Shown here: piece after piece, positions 33,973 through 43,016 of the stretch
Position numbering within the stretch: the stretch's first letter is position 1
Layout: each line of letters starts with the position of its first letter
Assembly: GCA_020635725.1 (NCBI GenBank)
Contig: JACJZF010000015.1
Coordinates: forward strand, 1-54,144
Origin: Flavobacteriales bacterium
Lineage (GTDB): Bacteria; Bacteroidota; Bacteroidia; Flavobacteriales_F; PHOS-HE28
DNA: 54,144 bases
Reading direction: 5' to 3'
The notes under the pieces: model-generated
Databases searched by the model: none
What the model was told of the DNA's origin: nothing
Seen by the model: only the letters and a program-made list of their open reading frames with translations
Position numbers and translations under genes: made by a program

Positions 33973-34902
33973 TCAGCCGCGCTGCACCACGTACACGACA
34001 TAGAGCGCGTAGGCCGCTACCAGCATCAGGCCCTGCCACCGGCCCATGCGATTGCCCAGGCGCATCAGCGGATAGAGCAGCAAGGCCGTTAGGGCCATGG
34101 CCAGGAGGTCTAGCAGGAAGGCGGAGTGGTTGGCAGCGATGGGATGCACCACGGACGTGATGCCCAGGATGCCAAGGAGGTTGAAGATGTTGCTTCCGAT
34201 GAGGTTGCCGAGGGAGATATCCGGTTGCTTGCGGAAGGAGGCCACCAAACTGGTGACCAGTTCAGGCACCGAGGTTCCGAAGGCAATGACCGTGACGCCG
34301 ATGAGCTGCTCGCTGACCCCGGCCTGCCGCGCCAGGCCCACGCCGCCCTCCACGAACCACGATGCGCCTTTCGACAAGGCCGCTATGCCCACCACCAGCA
34401 GTGCCGCTGCCTTCCACCAGGCCATGCGCGGTGCCGCCTGCGTGCCACCAGACCCCGACCGACGGGAGGAGCGCAGCATCCATCCGACATAGAGCACCAG
34501 CAGGGCCACGAAAAGGAGCCCTTCGACCCGCGAGATCAGGTCGTTCCGAAAGAACCACCAGAAAAGCAAGGTCACGGCCATCATCAGCGGCCAATGGACC
34601 CGCCGCGCTTCGCGGTCCACCTCGATGGGGAAGATCAGGATGCTGAGCCCGAGGATCAGGCTGATGTTGGCGATGTTGCTGCCCACCACGTTGCCGATGG
34701 CGATGTCCGGGGTGCCTTTGAAGGCGGCCACCAGGCTCACGAGCAGCTCGGGTGCCGATGTGCCCATGCTCACCACGGTAAGCCCGATCACCAGCGGCGA
34801 CACGTGCGCCCGCAAGGCCAGGTCCACCGCGCCGCGCACCATGAGCTCCGCGCCGGCAACCAGTATGGCCAAACCCAGGAGGGTGAGGAACAGATCCATC
34901 AC
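33973..34902 (-). CDS. Calcium/sodium antiporter (CaCA family, YrbG type)
   Basis: A 309-residue inner-membrane exchanger with the two inverted alpha-repeats of the family: GTSAPELLVSLVAA with GNVVGSNIANI in the first half, and GTSVPELVTSLVA with GNLIGSNIFNLLG in the second. The acidic residues of both repeats that bind Ca2+ are present. About ten hydrophobic helices. Its ATG overlaps the tatA stop by four bases, so it is coupled to tatA. Confidence 0.93.
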   Translation of the reverse strand: MMDLFLTLLGLAILVAGAELMVRGAVDLALRAHVSPLVIGLTVVSMGTSAPELLVSLVAAFKGTPDIAIGNVVGSNIANISLILGLSILIFPIEVDREARRVHWPLMMAVTLLFWWFFRNDLISRVEGLLFVALLVLYVGWMLRSSRRSGSGGTQAAPRMAWWKAAALLVVGIAALSKGASWFVEGGVGLARQAGVSEQLIGVTVIAFGTSVPELVTSLVASFRKQPDISLGNLIGSNIFNLLGILGITSVVHPIAANHSAFLLDLLAMALTALLLYPLMRLGNRMGRWQGLMLVAAYALYVVYVVQRG

Positions 34903-35186
34903 GCCGGGTCCTTCGGACCGGATTCCTGCTCTGTGCGGGGCACGGTGCCCTCTTCCACCATCGCGCGCATCTGCCGCCGCTGCTCGTTCGCCGCACGGGT
35001 CACGTCCTGCGCGCCTTTCTGGATCTCGCGTTGCACCTCATTGCTGGCATCGCGCACCTGGCGCATGAAGCGACCCATGGTGCGGGCCATGTCCGGTATG
35101 CCCTTCGCGCCGAAGAACATGAGCACGAACAGCAGGATGATGAGCAGCTCGCCACCGCTGATGTCGAAGATGAGCGCGATACCCAC
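34899..35186 (-). CDS. tatA: Twin-arginine translocase subunit TatA/TatB
   Basis: Pore-forming subunit for export of folded proteins. The 95-residue product has a short N-terminal transmembrane helix (ELLIILLFVLMFFGAKGIPDM) with the family FGxKxxP turn, then an amphipathic helix and a charged tail (NEVQREIQKGAQDV). The rest of the Tat system is not in the window. Alone the sequence cannot separate TatA from TatB; Bacteroidota usually have a TatA-like form. The promoter box ends four bases before the ATG. Confidence 0.87.
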   Translation of the reverse strand: MGIALIFDISGGELLIILLFVLMFFGAKGIPDMARTMGRFMRQVRDASNEVQREIQKGAQDVTRAANEQRRQMRAMVEEGTVPRTEQESGPKDPA

Positions 35187-35190
35187 GGGC

Positions 35191-35198
35191 CGAAAGTA
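35191..35198 (-). promoter_or_regulatory. Promoter -7 element of tatA
   Basis: TACTTTCG on the minus strand, a full TAnnTTYG match, four bases before the ATG. Its first base is the last base of the secDF terminator stem. Confidence 0.6.
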
Positions 35199-35226
35199 GG
35201 AAGTCCCGCTGCGGGCGGGACTTCCT
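35198..35226 (-). terminator. Terminator of secDF
   Basis: Perfect 12-base stem AGGAAGTCCCGC / GCGGGACTTCCT with a five-base loop. On the minus strand it runs directly into the tatA promoter box. Confidence 0.75.
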
Positions 35227-35243
35227 CGAACGATTCGGATGCC

Positions 35244-38200
35244 TTATTGGCGCATCGGGTCCTTGCCCTTGAGCAGGTCGGTGACGATAGCGCTGGCCAC
35301 GAACACGGAGGAATAGGTGCCCACGCCGATGCCCACGAGCAGCGCGAAGACGAAGCCCTTGATCGCGGTGCCGCCCAGCACGAAGATCACGATCAGCACC
35401 ACCAGGGTGGTGAGCGAGGTGTTCATGGTACGGCCGAGCGTGGAGTTGATGGCCTTGTTGATCACCACGCTGTACGCCTCGCGCTTGTGATCGCGGAGGT
35501 ACTCGCGGATACGGTCGTACACCACCACGGTATCGTTGATGGAGTAACCGATCACGGTGAGGATGGCGGCGATGAAAGCCTCGTCGATCTCCAGCGAGAA
35601 GGGCATGATCTTGTAGAAGATGGAGTACACCCCCAGCACGATGAGCGCATCGTGCATGAGGCTCAGCACGCCGCCCAGGCCGAACTGCCAGTTGCGGAAG
35701 CGCACGGCGATGTACAGGAAGATCAGCGCCAGCGCGATGGTGAGCGAGGTGATCGCATTCTTCGTGATGTCGTCGCTGATGGTCGGGTCCACCTTGCGCG
35801 ATTCGGTGATCTCATAGCCGCCGAAGGTGGCGAGGCCATCGCGCAGGCTCGCCTCAACGCGATTGTCCGCGGCCGTATCGGGCTGGTTGATCAGGAAATT
35901 GGTGGTGATCTTCAGCTGGCTCTTGCTGCCGTAGGTCTTCACATTCGGGGTGCTCTTCACGCCCTTGTCATCCACGAAGCGGCTCTCTAGCGCGCCACGC
36001 ACCGACTCCACGTCCACCGGCTCGGCGAACTTTACCACGTAGGTGCGGCCGCCGCTGAAATCGACGCCCCAGTTGAAGCCGTTGGTGACCATGCTGGCGA
36101 TGCCCGCGGCGATGAGCAGGCCGCTCACGGCGTAGAACACCTTGCGCTTGCCCATGAAATCGTAGTTGGCATTCACGAAGATGTTCTTGCTCCAGTCCAT
36201 CCATACGGCGAAGGACTTGCCCTTCTCCAGGCGGGAGGTGATGACCAGGCGCGAGAGGAAGAGCGCGGTGAACAGCGAGGTCAGGATACCCAGGCCCAGC
36301 GTGACCGCGAAGCCCTGCACGGGGCCGCTGCCGAAGATCAGCAGGATGACGGCGATGATCAAGGTGGTCACGTTGCCGTCCACGATGGCCGAGAGGGCGC
36401 CCTTGTAGCCCAGGTCCACGGCGCTCTTCAGCATCTTGCCGTGGCGCAGCTCCTCACGGACGCGCTCGTAGATGAGCACGTTGGCATCGACCGCCATACC
36501 CATGGTGAGCACGATACCGGCGATGCCGGGCAGTGTCAAGGCTGCCTGCAGGGAGGCGAGCGAGCCGATGAGCACGAACAGGTTCACGATAAGGGCGAGG
36601 TCAGCCACCCAGCCAGCGCGCGCGTAGTAGAGCGCCATGTACACCATCACCAGCAGCAGCGCGATGAAGAAGGACATCATGCCCGTGTTCACGTTCTCCG
36701 CGCCGAGCGAGGGGCCCACCACGGTCTCATCGATGATGCGGGCTGGTGCCGGAAGCGCGCCCGCCTTCAGGATGTTCGCGAGGTCCTCCGCCTCCTGGAT
36801 CTGCTTGTTGATGTCGCCGGTGCCCATCTCGATGCTCGACTGGCCGCCACGGATCTCCGAGCGCACCTCCGGCGCGCTATAGACCAGCCCGTCCAGCACG
36901 ATGGCCACTTGCTTGCCCACATTGTCCGCGGTCATCACGGCCCAGGTCTGGGCGCCCTCGGGGTTCATGCTCATGCGCACCTCCACCGAACCCTTCATGT
37001 CGAAGTCCTGCGATGCGCTGCTGATGGCGCTGCCATCGAGCTTGGGCTTGCCGTCGCTGGGCACCTTCAGCGCGTAGAGCGGGAGCATCTTGCGCGTGGA
37101 GCCGTCGTTCATGGTCTGCTCCATCTGCTTGGCGCCCCAGGCCAGGCGCACATCACGGGGCAGGGCGCTGCGCACGGCCTCCATGGCCAGCAGGCGCTTC
37201 ACCTCGGCGGTGTCGGCCACATCGGCCATGCCCACGGTGGCACCACGCATCCAGCCGCGCTGGCTCACCAGGGGCTGCAGCTTGGCGGCGAGCGGGGCGC
37301 GCTTGGCGAAATCGCGGCGCAGGGCCGCGGTGTCCACCTCGGCCTCCTCGATGCTATCCGGTCGCAGGCTGTCCGGCACTGCGGCATCCGCCTCGGCCAC
37401 GGCTGCGGCATCGTAGGCCAGCACGCGCAGGGCCATACGGCGGTTCTGCGCACGACCTTCCTCGGTGGCGTTGGAGGCCACCGGATGCTGCGATCCGTAG
37501 CCTTCGGCCTCCAACCGATCAGCAGCAATGCCCTTAGCCCGCAGATCGGCCACCACGGCTTCGGCTCGCTGCTGCGACAGTTTCTGGTTGCTGGTCTCGG
37601 AGCCCGTGCTATCGGTATAGCCCCCGATCTTCAGCTTCAATGAAGGGTAGGCCTTGAGGATCTCGGCCAGGTTGCCCAGCTGTTCCGCAGAGCCATCCTG
37701 ATCGATCTCGGCGCTTCCGCTCTTGAAGGTCACCCGGTCGAAGTTGAACCAGGTCTCCTTATCCACCTCGTTGCCGGCCGCGATGAAACCGACGAGTTGG
37801 CTCTCCACGCCCGTGGCACCGCCGGTCACCTCGAAGCCGCCGGGCAGGGCATGCTTGAACTCGTTCTCCGCGCCCAGGCTGTCGGCCAAACCGGGATAGA
37901 GCACAGCGCTCAGCGGCGCGTTCACCTGATCCAGGATCGGTCCGATCTCGGCATTGTCATGCGTCTCCCAGAATTCGAGGTTGGCGGTGCTCTGCAGCAC
38001 CTTGCGCACGCGCTCCTTGTCCTTCACGCCGGGCAGCTCGATGAGGATGCGGCCACTGAAGGCCTGCTTCTGGATGCCGGGCTGAGCCACGCCGAACTTG
38101 TCGATACGGGTGCGCAGGATCCGCTCGGTGTTGCTCAAGGCCGATTCGGCCTCGCGGCGAAGTGCGTTCAGGTAATCGTCATCGGAGCCCTCGCGCTCGA

Positions 38201-38723
38201 ACATGGCCTGGCGATCGGGGCTGTAGAAGATGGCCGAGAGCGGCGGACGGCCGTCGATCTTGGCGTACTCCTGCCCGAAGAGCGTGACGAAGTCAGCATT
38301 ATCGGTGAGCTGGCGCTTGCGCGCGTTCGCCATGGCCGTGGTGAAGGCCGGGTTGTCGCTGTTCTCGCTGAGTCCCTCGATCAGCTCGGGGATGCTCACC
38401 TCCAGGGTCACGGCCATGCCGCCCTTCAGGTCGAGGCCCAGGTTGATCTCCTTCTCCTTGCACTCGCGGTAGGAGTAACCGAGCACAGGATAGACCTGCT
38501 CCTCGGAATGCGCGCTCAGGTAACGGTTCTCGAAACCGAGCTTGAGCGAGTCGAAGTTCAGCTTACGGTCAGGCTCGGCCTGCACCATGGAGTCGGCCTG
38601 CTGGCCAGCCACCGTGGCGGCCTGCTTCTCCATGCTCGAGGTGAAGATGGAGAAGGACAACTGATACGCGCACGCGAGCGCCAGCAGGATGGTGAAGATC
38701 CAGAGCGCACCTCTGTTCTGCAT
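35244..38723 (-). CDS. secDF: Fused protein translocase SecDF with inserted OmpA domain
   Basis: Proton-driven motor that pulls exported proteins through SecYEG. SecD and SecF are fused, as usual in Bacteroidota. N-terminal helix (MQNRGALWIFTILLALACAYQL), ECKEKEINLGLDLKGGM, the P1 domain with TRIDKFGVAQPGIQ and LIELPGVKDKERV, five helices around GMAVDANVLIYERVREE (about residue 744), and the SecF half from about 850 with GVDFSGGRTYVV and GYSINDTVVVYDRIREYL. Inside P1, residues about 320-433 are an OmpA domain (W325; YTDSTG with Asp371; NQKLSQQRA with Arg386; EEGRAQNRRM). The 1159 residues compare with about 1000 for family members. SecD sequence resumes after the insert at GATVGMADVADTAEV. 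The start at 38723 follows a perfect promoter box. Confidence 0.97.
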   Translation of the reverse strand: MQNRGALWIFTILLALACAYQLSFSIFTSSMEKQAATVAGQQADSMVQAEPDRKLNFDSLKLGFENRYLSAHSEEQVYPVLGYSYRECKEKEINLGLDLKGGMAVTLEVSIPELIEGLSENSDNPAFTTAMANARKRQLTDNADFVTLFGQEYAKIDGRPPLSAIFYSPDRQAMFEREGSDDDYLNALRREAESALSNTERILRTRIDKFGVAQPGIQKQAFSGRILIELPGVKDKERVRKVLQSTANLEFWETHDNAEIGPILDQVNAPLSAVLYPGLADSLGAENEFKHALPGGFEVTGGATGVESQLVGFIAAGNEVDKETWFNFDRVTFKSGSAEIDQDGSAEQLGNLAEILKAYPSLKLKIGGYTDSTGSETSNQKLSQQRAEAVVADLRAKGIAADRLEAEGYGSQHPVASNATEEGRAQNRRMALRVLAYDAAAVAEADAAVPDSLRPDSIEEAEVDTAALRRDFAKRAPLAAKLQPLVSQRGWMRGATVGMADVADTAEVKRLLAMEAVRSALPRDVRLAWGAKQMEQTMNDGSTRKMLPLYALKVPSDGKPKLDGSAISSASQDFDMKGSVEVRMSMNPEGAQTWAVMTADNVGKQVAIVLDGLVYSAPEVRSEIRGGQSSIEMGTGDINKQIQEAEDLANILKAGALPAPARIIDETVVGPSLGAENVNTGMMSFFIALLLVMVYMALYYARAGWVADLALIVNLFVLIGSLASLQAALTLPGIAGIVLTMGMAVDANVLIYERVREELRHGKMLKSAVDLGYKGALSAIVDGNVTTLIIAVILLIFGSGPVQGFAVTLGLGILTSLFTALFLSRLVITSRLEKGKSFAVWMDWSKNIFVNANYDFMGKRKVFYAVSGLLIAAGIASMVTNGFNWGVDFSGGRTYVVKFAEPVDVESVRGALESRFVDDKGVKSTPNVKTYGSKSQLKITTNFLINQPDTAADNRVEASLRDGLATFGGYEITESRKVDPTISDDITKNAITSLTIALALIFLYIAVRFRNWQFGLGGVLSLMHDALIVLGVYSIFYKIMPFSLEIDEAFIAAILTVIGYSINDTVVVYDRIREYLRDHKREAYSVVINKAINSTLGRTMNTSLTTLVVLIVIFVLGGTAIKGFVFALLVGIGVGTYSSVFVASAIVTDLLKGKDPMRQ

Positions 38724-38753
38724 GACCGATAGGGGGTTTCGTAAAAGAGGCGG

Positions 38754-38761
38754 CAAATATA
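38754..38761 (-). promoter_or_regulatory. Promoter -7 element of secDF
   Basis: TATATTTG on the minus strand, a perfect TAnnTTTG, 30 bases before the ATG. Confidence 0.6.
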
Positions 38762-38880
38762 GAAGTGTTGCTTTTCCCCGGACGGCCCGCCCTTTTCCCC
38801 TCGCGATCAGGCAGCAACAACCGAACGTTGCCCGGTTGAGATTCCCTTCACCCGGCATCGCGGCCCAGGGCAGCGCGCGC

Positions 38881-38888
38881 GACATTTG
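38881..38888 (+). promoter_or_regulatory. Possible promoter of the calcium-repeat exoprotein
   Basis: GACATTTG, one mismatch from TAnnTTTG, 22 bases before the ATG at 38911. It would be divergent from the secDF promoter. Confidence 0.3.
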
Positions 38889-38910
38889 CATCGTCAACGC
38901 CCAACCGGCC

Positions 38911-41181
38911 ATGCTCAACCGCTCCCTCCTGCCCGTTCTGCTCTGTGCTTTGAATCTGGGCGCCCACGCCCAATGGGACCTGCACTTCGACCCGAATGTG
39001 CCCGTGACGCGCCAAGGGAACGCACTCGACCTGGCCTGGGCCGGAGGGCTGAATTTCCTGCAGGTGAGCGAGACCGACCTGGACGGGGACGGCCTGAAGG
39101 ACCTCTTCCTCTTCGACCGCTCCTACATCTCGGGCCATAAGCCCGTGATCCTGCTCGGCACCGCCGATGGCGGCACCGCCGGTTACCGTGTTACTCGCGA
39201 CTACGACCTCGTGGCGCCCTTCAACGAGCTGCACGATTGGGTGCTGCTGCGCGATTACAACTGCGACGGCAAGGAGGACATCTTCACCTACTCCTCCGCA
39301 GGCTTCTCGGTGTACAAGAATGTGAGCACGCCCGGGCAGCCGGCCTTCGAGCTGGTGAAGTACCGGGTGAACTCCAATTACGTGAGCCCTTCCGGCGCCA
39401 GCAGTTTCGCGAACCTCTTCATCTCGCAGGTCGATCTGCCGGGCATCGCCGACATCGATGGCGACGGCGACCTGGACATCCTCACCTTCAGCCTGCTCGG
39501 CTCCTACATGGAGTACCACAAGAACCTGAGCATGGAGACCTACGGCAATTGCGACAGCCTCACCTTCGAGGTGCGCAACAAGTGCTGGGGCTACTTCGCC
39601 GAGAACTTCAGCAACAACTCGGTCACGCTGAACTCGCCATGCCCCTTCAACGTACCCAACCCGGAGATCGGAACCGGCGGAGAAGAGGCTGACACGGACG
39701 ATGAGCGCGCGCACGCGGGCAGCGCCACCACCATCCTCGACCTCAACGGCGACGGCGTGATGGAGATCCTCCTCGGCGACATCTCCTTCAATAACCTGGT
39801 GGCCCTCTACAACGGCGGCACCGTGGCCGATGCCCTCATGACCTCCGAGGACACCCTGTTCCCGAGCTACGACACCAGCGTGGACCTGATCGTGTTCCCC
39901 GGCGGGTATTACCTGGATGTGGACCGCGACGGCAAGCGCGACCTGCTGGTGAGCCCCAACGCCACCTCACTCTCCCACAATTACCAGAGCCTGTGGTACT
40001 ACACGAACAACGGGGAAGATGATGCCCCGGTGTTCGACCTGGTGCAGCGCGATCTCTTCCAGGACCGCATGATCGAACTCGGCGAAGGCGCCATGCCCGT
40101 GGCCTTCGATGAGAACGGCGATGGCCTCATGGACCTGCTCGTGGCGAACCACGGCTACTTCGCCACGGGCGGCAACTACGTGGGCAAGGTGGCGCTCTTC
40201 CGCAACGTCGGAACGGCATCGGCACCGGCCTTCGACCTGATCACCGATGATTACCTGAACCTCTCCACCAGCGGCATCGGCTTGAGCATGTATCCGGCGT
40301 TCGGCGATCTGGATGGCGATGGCGACCTCGACCTCTACATCGGCGACCTGCAAGGGCGGATGCACTTCTACCGCAATACCAGCACGGGCGCCAACGCGCA
40401 GTTCCAGCTGGAGCAGGCGAACATCACCGATGCGGGCGGCTCCATGATCGATGTGGGCCAATTCGCCACCCCGCTCTTCCACGACCTGGACCAGGACGGC
40501 CTGCTCGACCTAATCGTGGGTGAGCGCAACGGCAACCTGAACTATTACCGCAACACCGGCAGCGGCGCGGCTCCGCAATGGACCTTGGTGAGCGAGACCC
40601 TCGGCGACGTGAGCACCGTGGAATGGTGGAACATCACCGGTCACTCGGTGCCCGTGATCTACGAGAACGACCTGGGCGAGCGCGAGATGCTGCTGGGCTC
40701 CGAATCGGGCATGATCTACCGCTATGGCGGCATCGAAGGCAATATCGATGGGGCCTGGACCCGCTTGGATACCGCCTTTTGGGGAATCGACGATGGAGCG
40801 CGCACGGGCCTATGCCTCTACGACTTCACCGATGATGGCGCGCTGGACCTGGTGATCGGCAATTTCCGCGGCGGCCTCTCCTTCTGGCGCAGCGATGAGG
40901 TGAGCACCGTGGTAGGGCCGCGCTCCGAGGGCCCTGCCTTCGGCATCTTCCCCAACCCGGCCAGCGGCACCGTGGATCTGCTGCTCGATGAGGAGCCGCT
41001 GCCCGGCAGCCGGTGGGCGATACGCAATGGGCTGGGCCAGCTGGTGATGGCTGAACCCGCCCGGTTGCGGCGCACCAGCCTGAGCATCGACCAGCTGCCC
41101 GAAGGGCTGTACACGGCCCGGCTGGTAGGGCCCACCAGCACCCGGGGCCAGCGCCTGCTGGTGCTGCGCGGCGGCCGTTAA
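38911..41181 (+). CDS. T9SS type A cargo with FG-GAP/VCBS calcium repeats
   Basis: A 756-residue secreted protein. Signal peptide MLNRSLLPVLLCALNLGAHAQ, then a beta-propeller of FG-GAP/VCBS type with at least nine calcium-loop motifs of DxDGDGxxD form (DLDGDGLKD, DYNCDGKED, DIDGDGDLD, DLNGDGVME, DVDRDGKRD, DENGDGLMD, DLDGDGDLD, DLDQDGLLD, DFTDDGALD). The last 75 residues are a type A T9SS sorting domain: FGIFPNPASGTVDLLL, then NGLGQLV and LPEGLYTARL. It should be exported by Sec, then carried over the outer membrane by T9SS and anchored or released. Ligand unknown. ATG 38911 was chosen for the signal peptide. Convergent with mdh. Confidence 0.93.
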   Translation: MLNRSLLPVLLCALNLGAHAQWDLHFDPNVPVTRQGNALDLAWAGGLNFLQVSETDLDGDGLKDLFLFDRSYISGHKPVILLGTADGGTAGYRVTRDYDLVAPFNELHDWVLLRDYNCDGKEDIFTYSSAGFSVYKNVSTPGQPAFELVKYRVNSNYVSPSGASSFANLFISQVDLPGIADIDGDGDLDILTFSLLGSYMEYHKNLSMETYGNCDSLTFEVRNKCWGYFAENFSNNSVTLNSPCPFNVPNPEIGTGGEEADTDDERAHAGSATTILDLNGDGVMEILLGDISFNNLVALYNGGTVADALMTSEDTLFPSYDTSVDLIVFPGGYYLDVDRDGKRDLLVSPNATSLSHNYQSLWYYTNNGEDDAPVFDLVQRDLFQDRMIELGEGAMPVAFDENGDGLMDLLVANHGYFATGGNYVGKVALFRNVGTASAPAFDLITDDYLNLSTSGIGLSMYPAFGDLDGDGDLDLYIGDLQGRMHFYRNTSTGANAQFQLEQANITDAGGSMIDVGQFATPLFHDLDQDGLLDLIVGERNGNLNYYRNTGSGAAPQWTLVSETLGDVSTVEWWNITGHSVPVIYENDLGEREMLLGSESGMIYRYGGIEGNIDGAWTRLDTAFWGIDDGARTGLCLYDFTDDGALDLVIGNFRGGLSFWRSDEVSTVVGPRSEGPAFGIFPNPASGTVDLLLDEEPLPGSRWAIRNGLGQLVMAEPARLRRTSLSIDQLPEGLYTARLVGPTSTRGQRLLVLRGGR

Positions 41182-41190
41182 GGCAAAGAA

Positions 41191-41216
41191 GAAGGGGCGC
41201 CTCTCGGCGCCCCTTC
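41191..41216. terminator. Bidirectional terminator between the exoprotein gene and mdh
   Basis: Perfect 11-base stem GAAGGGGCGCC / GGCGCCCCTTC with a TCTC loop. Confidence 0.8.
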
Positions 41217-41235
41217 CATTCATTCGGCGTACCGC

Positions 41236-42180
41236 TCAGGCGGTCACGTTGCTGTTCATCTTGTCGAGCACCTCCATCACTTCCTTCACGGCCTTGGCAC
41301 TGGCGTGGCAGCTCTCCATCTCCTCCTTGTTGAGCTGCAGCTCGATGATGCGCTCTACACCGTTGCGGCCCAGGATCACCGGCGCTCCCATGTAGATGTC
41401 CTTCAGACCGTATTCGCCTTGCAGCCATACGCAGCAGGGGAACACGCGCTTCTGGTCGCGCACGATCGCCTCCACCATCTGCGCTGCCGCCGTGCCCGGT
41501 GCGTACCAAGCCGAGGTGCCGAGCAGGTTCACGATCTCGCCACCGCCTTTCTTGGTGCGCTCCACGATCGCATCGAGCTTCTCCTTGGAGATCAGCTCGG
41601 TGACGGGGATGCCGCCCACCGTGGTGTAACGGGGCAAGGGCACCATGGTATCGCCGTGGCCGCCCATGAGCACCGCTTGGATGTCCTTGGGGCTCACGTT
41701 CAGCTCGGTGGCCAGGAAGGCACGGTACCGGGCGGTATCCAGGATGCCGGCCATGCCGAACACCTTGCTGCTGGGGAGCTTGCTGGTGATGTAGGCGCAG
41801 TAGGTCATCACATCCAGCGGGTTGCTCACCACGATGATGATGGCCTCCGGGCTGTGCTTCACCACATTCTCCGTCACGCTCTTCACGATGGCGGCATTCG
41901 TGGCGATGAGGTCATCGCGGCTCATGCCCGGCTTGCGGGGCAGGCCGCTGGTGATCACCACCACATCGCTCCCCGCGGTCTTCGCGTAGTCGTTCGTGGA
42001 CCCCACGACCCGGGAGTCGAACAGGTTGATCGGCGAGGTCTGCCAGATATCCAGCGCCTTGCCCTCGGCGAATCCTTCCTTGATGTCGAGCAGCACCACT
42101 TCATTGGCGAGCTCCCAACGGGCTACGGTGTCGGCGCAGGTCGCGCCCACGTTACCGGCCCCTACCACAGTGACTTTCAT
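41236..42180 (-). CDS. mdh: Malate dehydrogenase (LDH-like type)
   Basis: NAD-dependent oxidation of malate to oxaloacetate in the TCA cycle. The 314-residue product has the Rossmann motif VVGAGNVGA, LDIKEGFAEGKALD with the NAD-selecting Asp, the mobile-loop LPRKPGMSRDDL whose Arg marks malate rather than lactate specificity, VSNPLDVMTY, and the active-site GGHGDTMVPL. ATG 42180 gives the normal MKVTVVGAG start. The longer open frame upstream lies within the promoter region. Confidence 0.96.
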   Translation of the reverse strand: MKVTVVGAGNVGATCADTVARWELANEVVLLDIKEGFAEGKALDIWQTSPINLFDSRVVGSTNDYAKTAGSDVVVITSGLPRKPGMSRDDLIATNAAIVKSVTENVVKHSPEAIIIVVSNPLDVMTYCAYITSKLPSSKVFGMAGILDTARYRAFLATELNVSPKDIQAVLMGGHGDTMVPLPRYTTVGGIPVTELISKEKLDAIVERTKKGGGEIVNLLGTSAWYAPGTAAAQMVEAIVRDQKRVFPCCVWLQGEYGLKDIYMGAPVILGRNGVERIIELQLNKEEMESCHASAKAVKEVMEVLDKMNSNVTA

Positions 42181-42225
42181 CCTTGCTGAGCGGGTTAGAT
42201 TGTGAATGGCCTCCAAGACCGGTGG

Positions 42226-42233
42226 CGAAAGTA
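42226..42233 (-). promoter_or_regulatory. Promoter -7 element of mdh
   Basis: TACTTTCG on the minus strand, a full TAnnTTYG match, 45 bases before the ATG. The rest of the 201-base gap to the sigma factor gene shows no other clear feature. Confidence 0.5.
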
Positions 42234-42381
42234 GATGATCGTTGAAGCCCGGACACCCATGTTCATCATCCTGTCGATCGGATTCGCACCGGGCAGGCAT
42301 CCTTTCGCCGCCTCTGGCGTCTTACTCCCAGCCATGGCTATCTTGTCGGCTCCAAGCACCAAAACGGTGGTCACACCTGCT

Positions 42382-43008
42382 ATGAGCGAACGGCCCGCGC
42401 CCCGCCTCACCCTCTCATGGGTGAATGCAGACGGACCGCAGCCCTCCTACGACACCCTCGTGGATGGCTGCCTCCAAGGCGAGCGCCGTGCTCAGCAGCG
42501 CGTGTACGAGCTCTTCTATGGCAAGATGATGGCCGTGTGCATGCGCTACACCAAGAACACGGACCAGGCCAAGGACATCCTGCAGGACGGCTTCATCAAG
42601 GTCTTCCGCAACATCAGCGGCTTCAATCGGGCCGGCTCCTTCGAGGGCTGGATCCGACGCATCATCGTGAACACCGCCATTGACCACTTCCGCCGCAGCA
42701 AGAACGCCTACCTGCTCTTGGGCCAGGAGCGCAGCATCGAGGATTTCGGGGACATGGATGAGGAGGATGTGCTGGCCGAGGAGTCCGAGGAGGAATCCTG
42801 GGACGTGAAGCCCGCCGATGTGATCAATGCCATGCAGAAGCTCACCCCCGCCTACCGCACGGTCTTCAACCTGTATGTCTTCGAGGAGATGACGCACAAG
42901 GAGATCGCGGATGTGCTGGGGATCAATGTGGGCACCAGCAAGAGCAATCTGGCCAAGGCCAAGAACAACCTGAAGAAACTGCTGCGCAAGGAGAAGAAGA
43001 TCCAATAA
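42382..43008 (+). CDS. ECF-type RNA polymerase sigma factor
   Basis: A 208-residue sigma-70 family protein of the extracytoplasmic-function type. Region 2 holds VYELFYGKMMAVCMRY, DILQDGFIKVFRNI (-10 recognition) and SFEGWIRRIIVNTAIDHFRR. An acidic linker (DMDEEDVLAEESEEES) follows, then region 4 with LTPAYRTVFNLYVFEEMTHKEIADVLGINVGTSKSNLAKAK. The start at ATG 42382 gives normal spacing to region 2; ATG 42334 is an in-frame alternative. The next gene, nine bases on, encodes a single-span membrane protein, the arrangement typical of a sigma factor and its membrane regulator. Confidence 0.94.
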   Translation: MSERPAPRLTLSWVNADGPQPSYDTLVDGCLQGERRAQQRVYELFYGKMMAVCMRYTKNTDQAKDILQDGFIKVFRNISGFNRAGSFEGWIRRIIVNTAIDHFRRSKNAYLLLGQERSIEDFGDMDEEDVLAEESEEESWDVKPADVINAMQKLTPAYRTVFNLYVFEEMTHKEIADVLGINVGTSKSNLAKAKNNLKKLLRKEKKIQ

Positions 43009-43016
43009 GCAAAGAC

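Noticed and set aside
37425..37770. OmpA insert in SecDF as an assembly chimera or a separate gene
   Set aside because: The frame is continuous through both junctions, composition does not change, and SecD motifs flank it in correct order. The related module in hppA, 22 kb away, is independent support.
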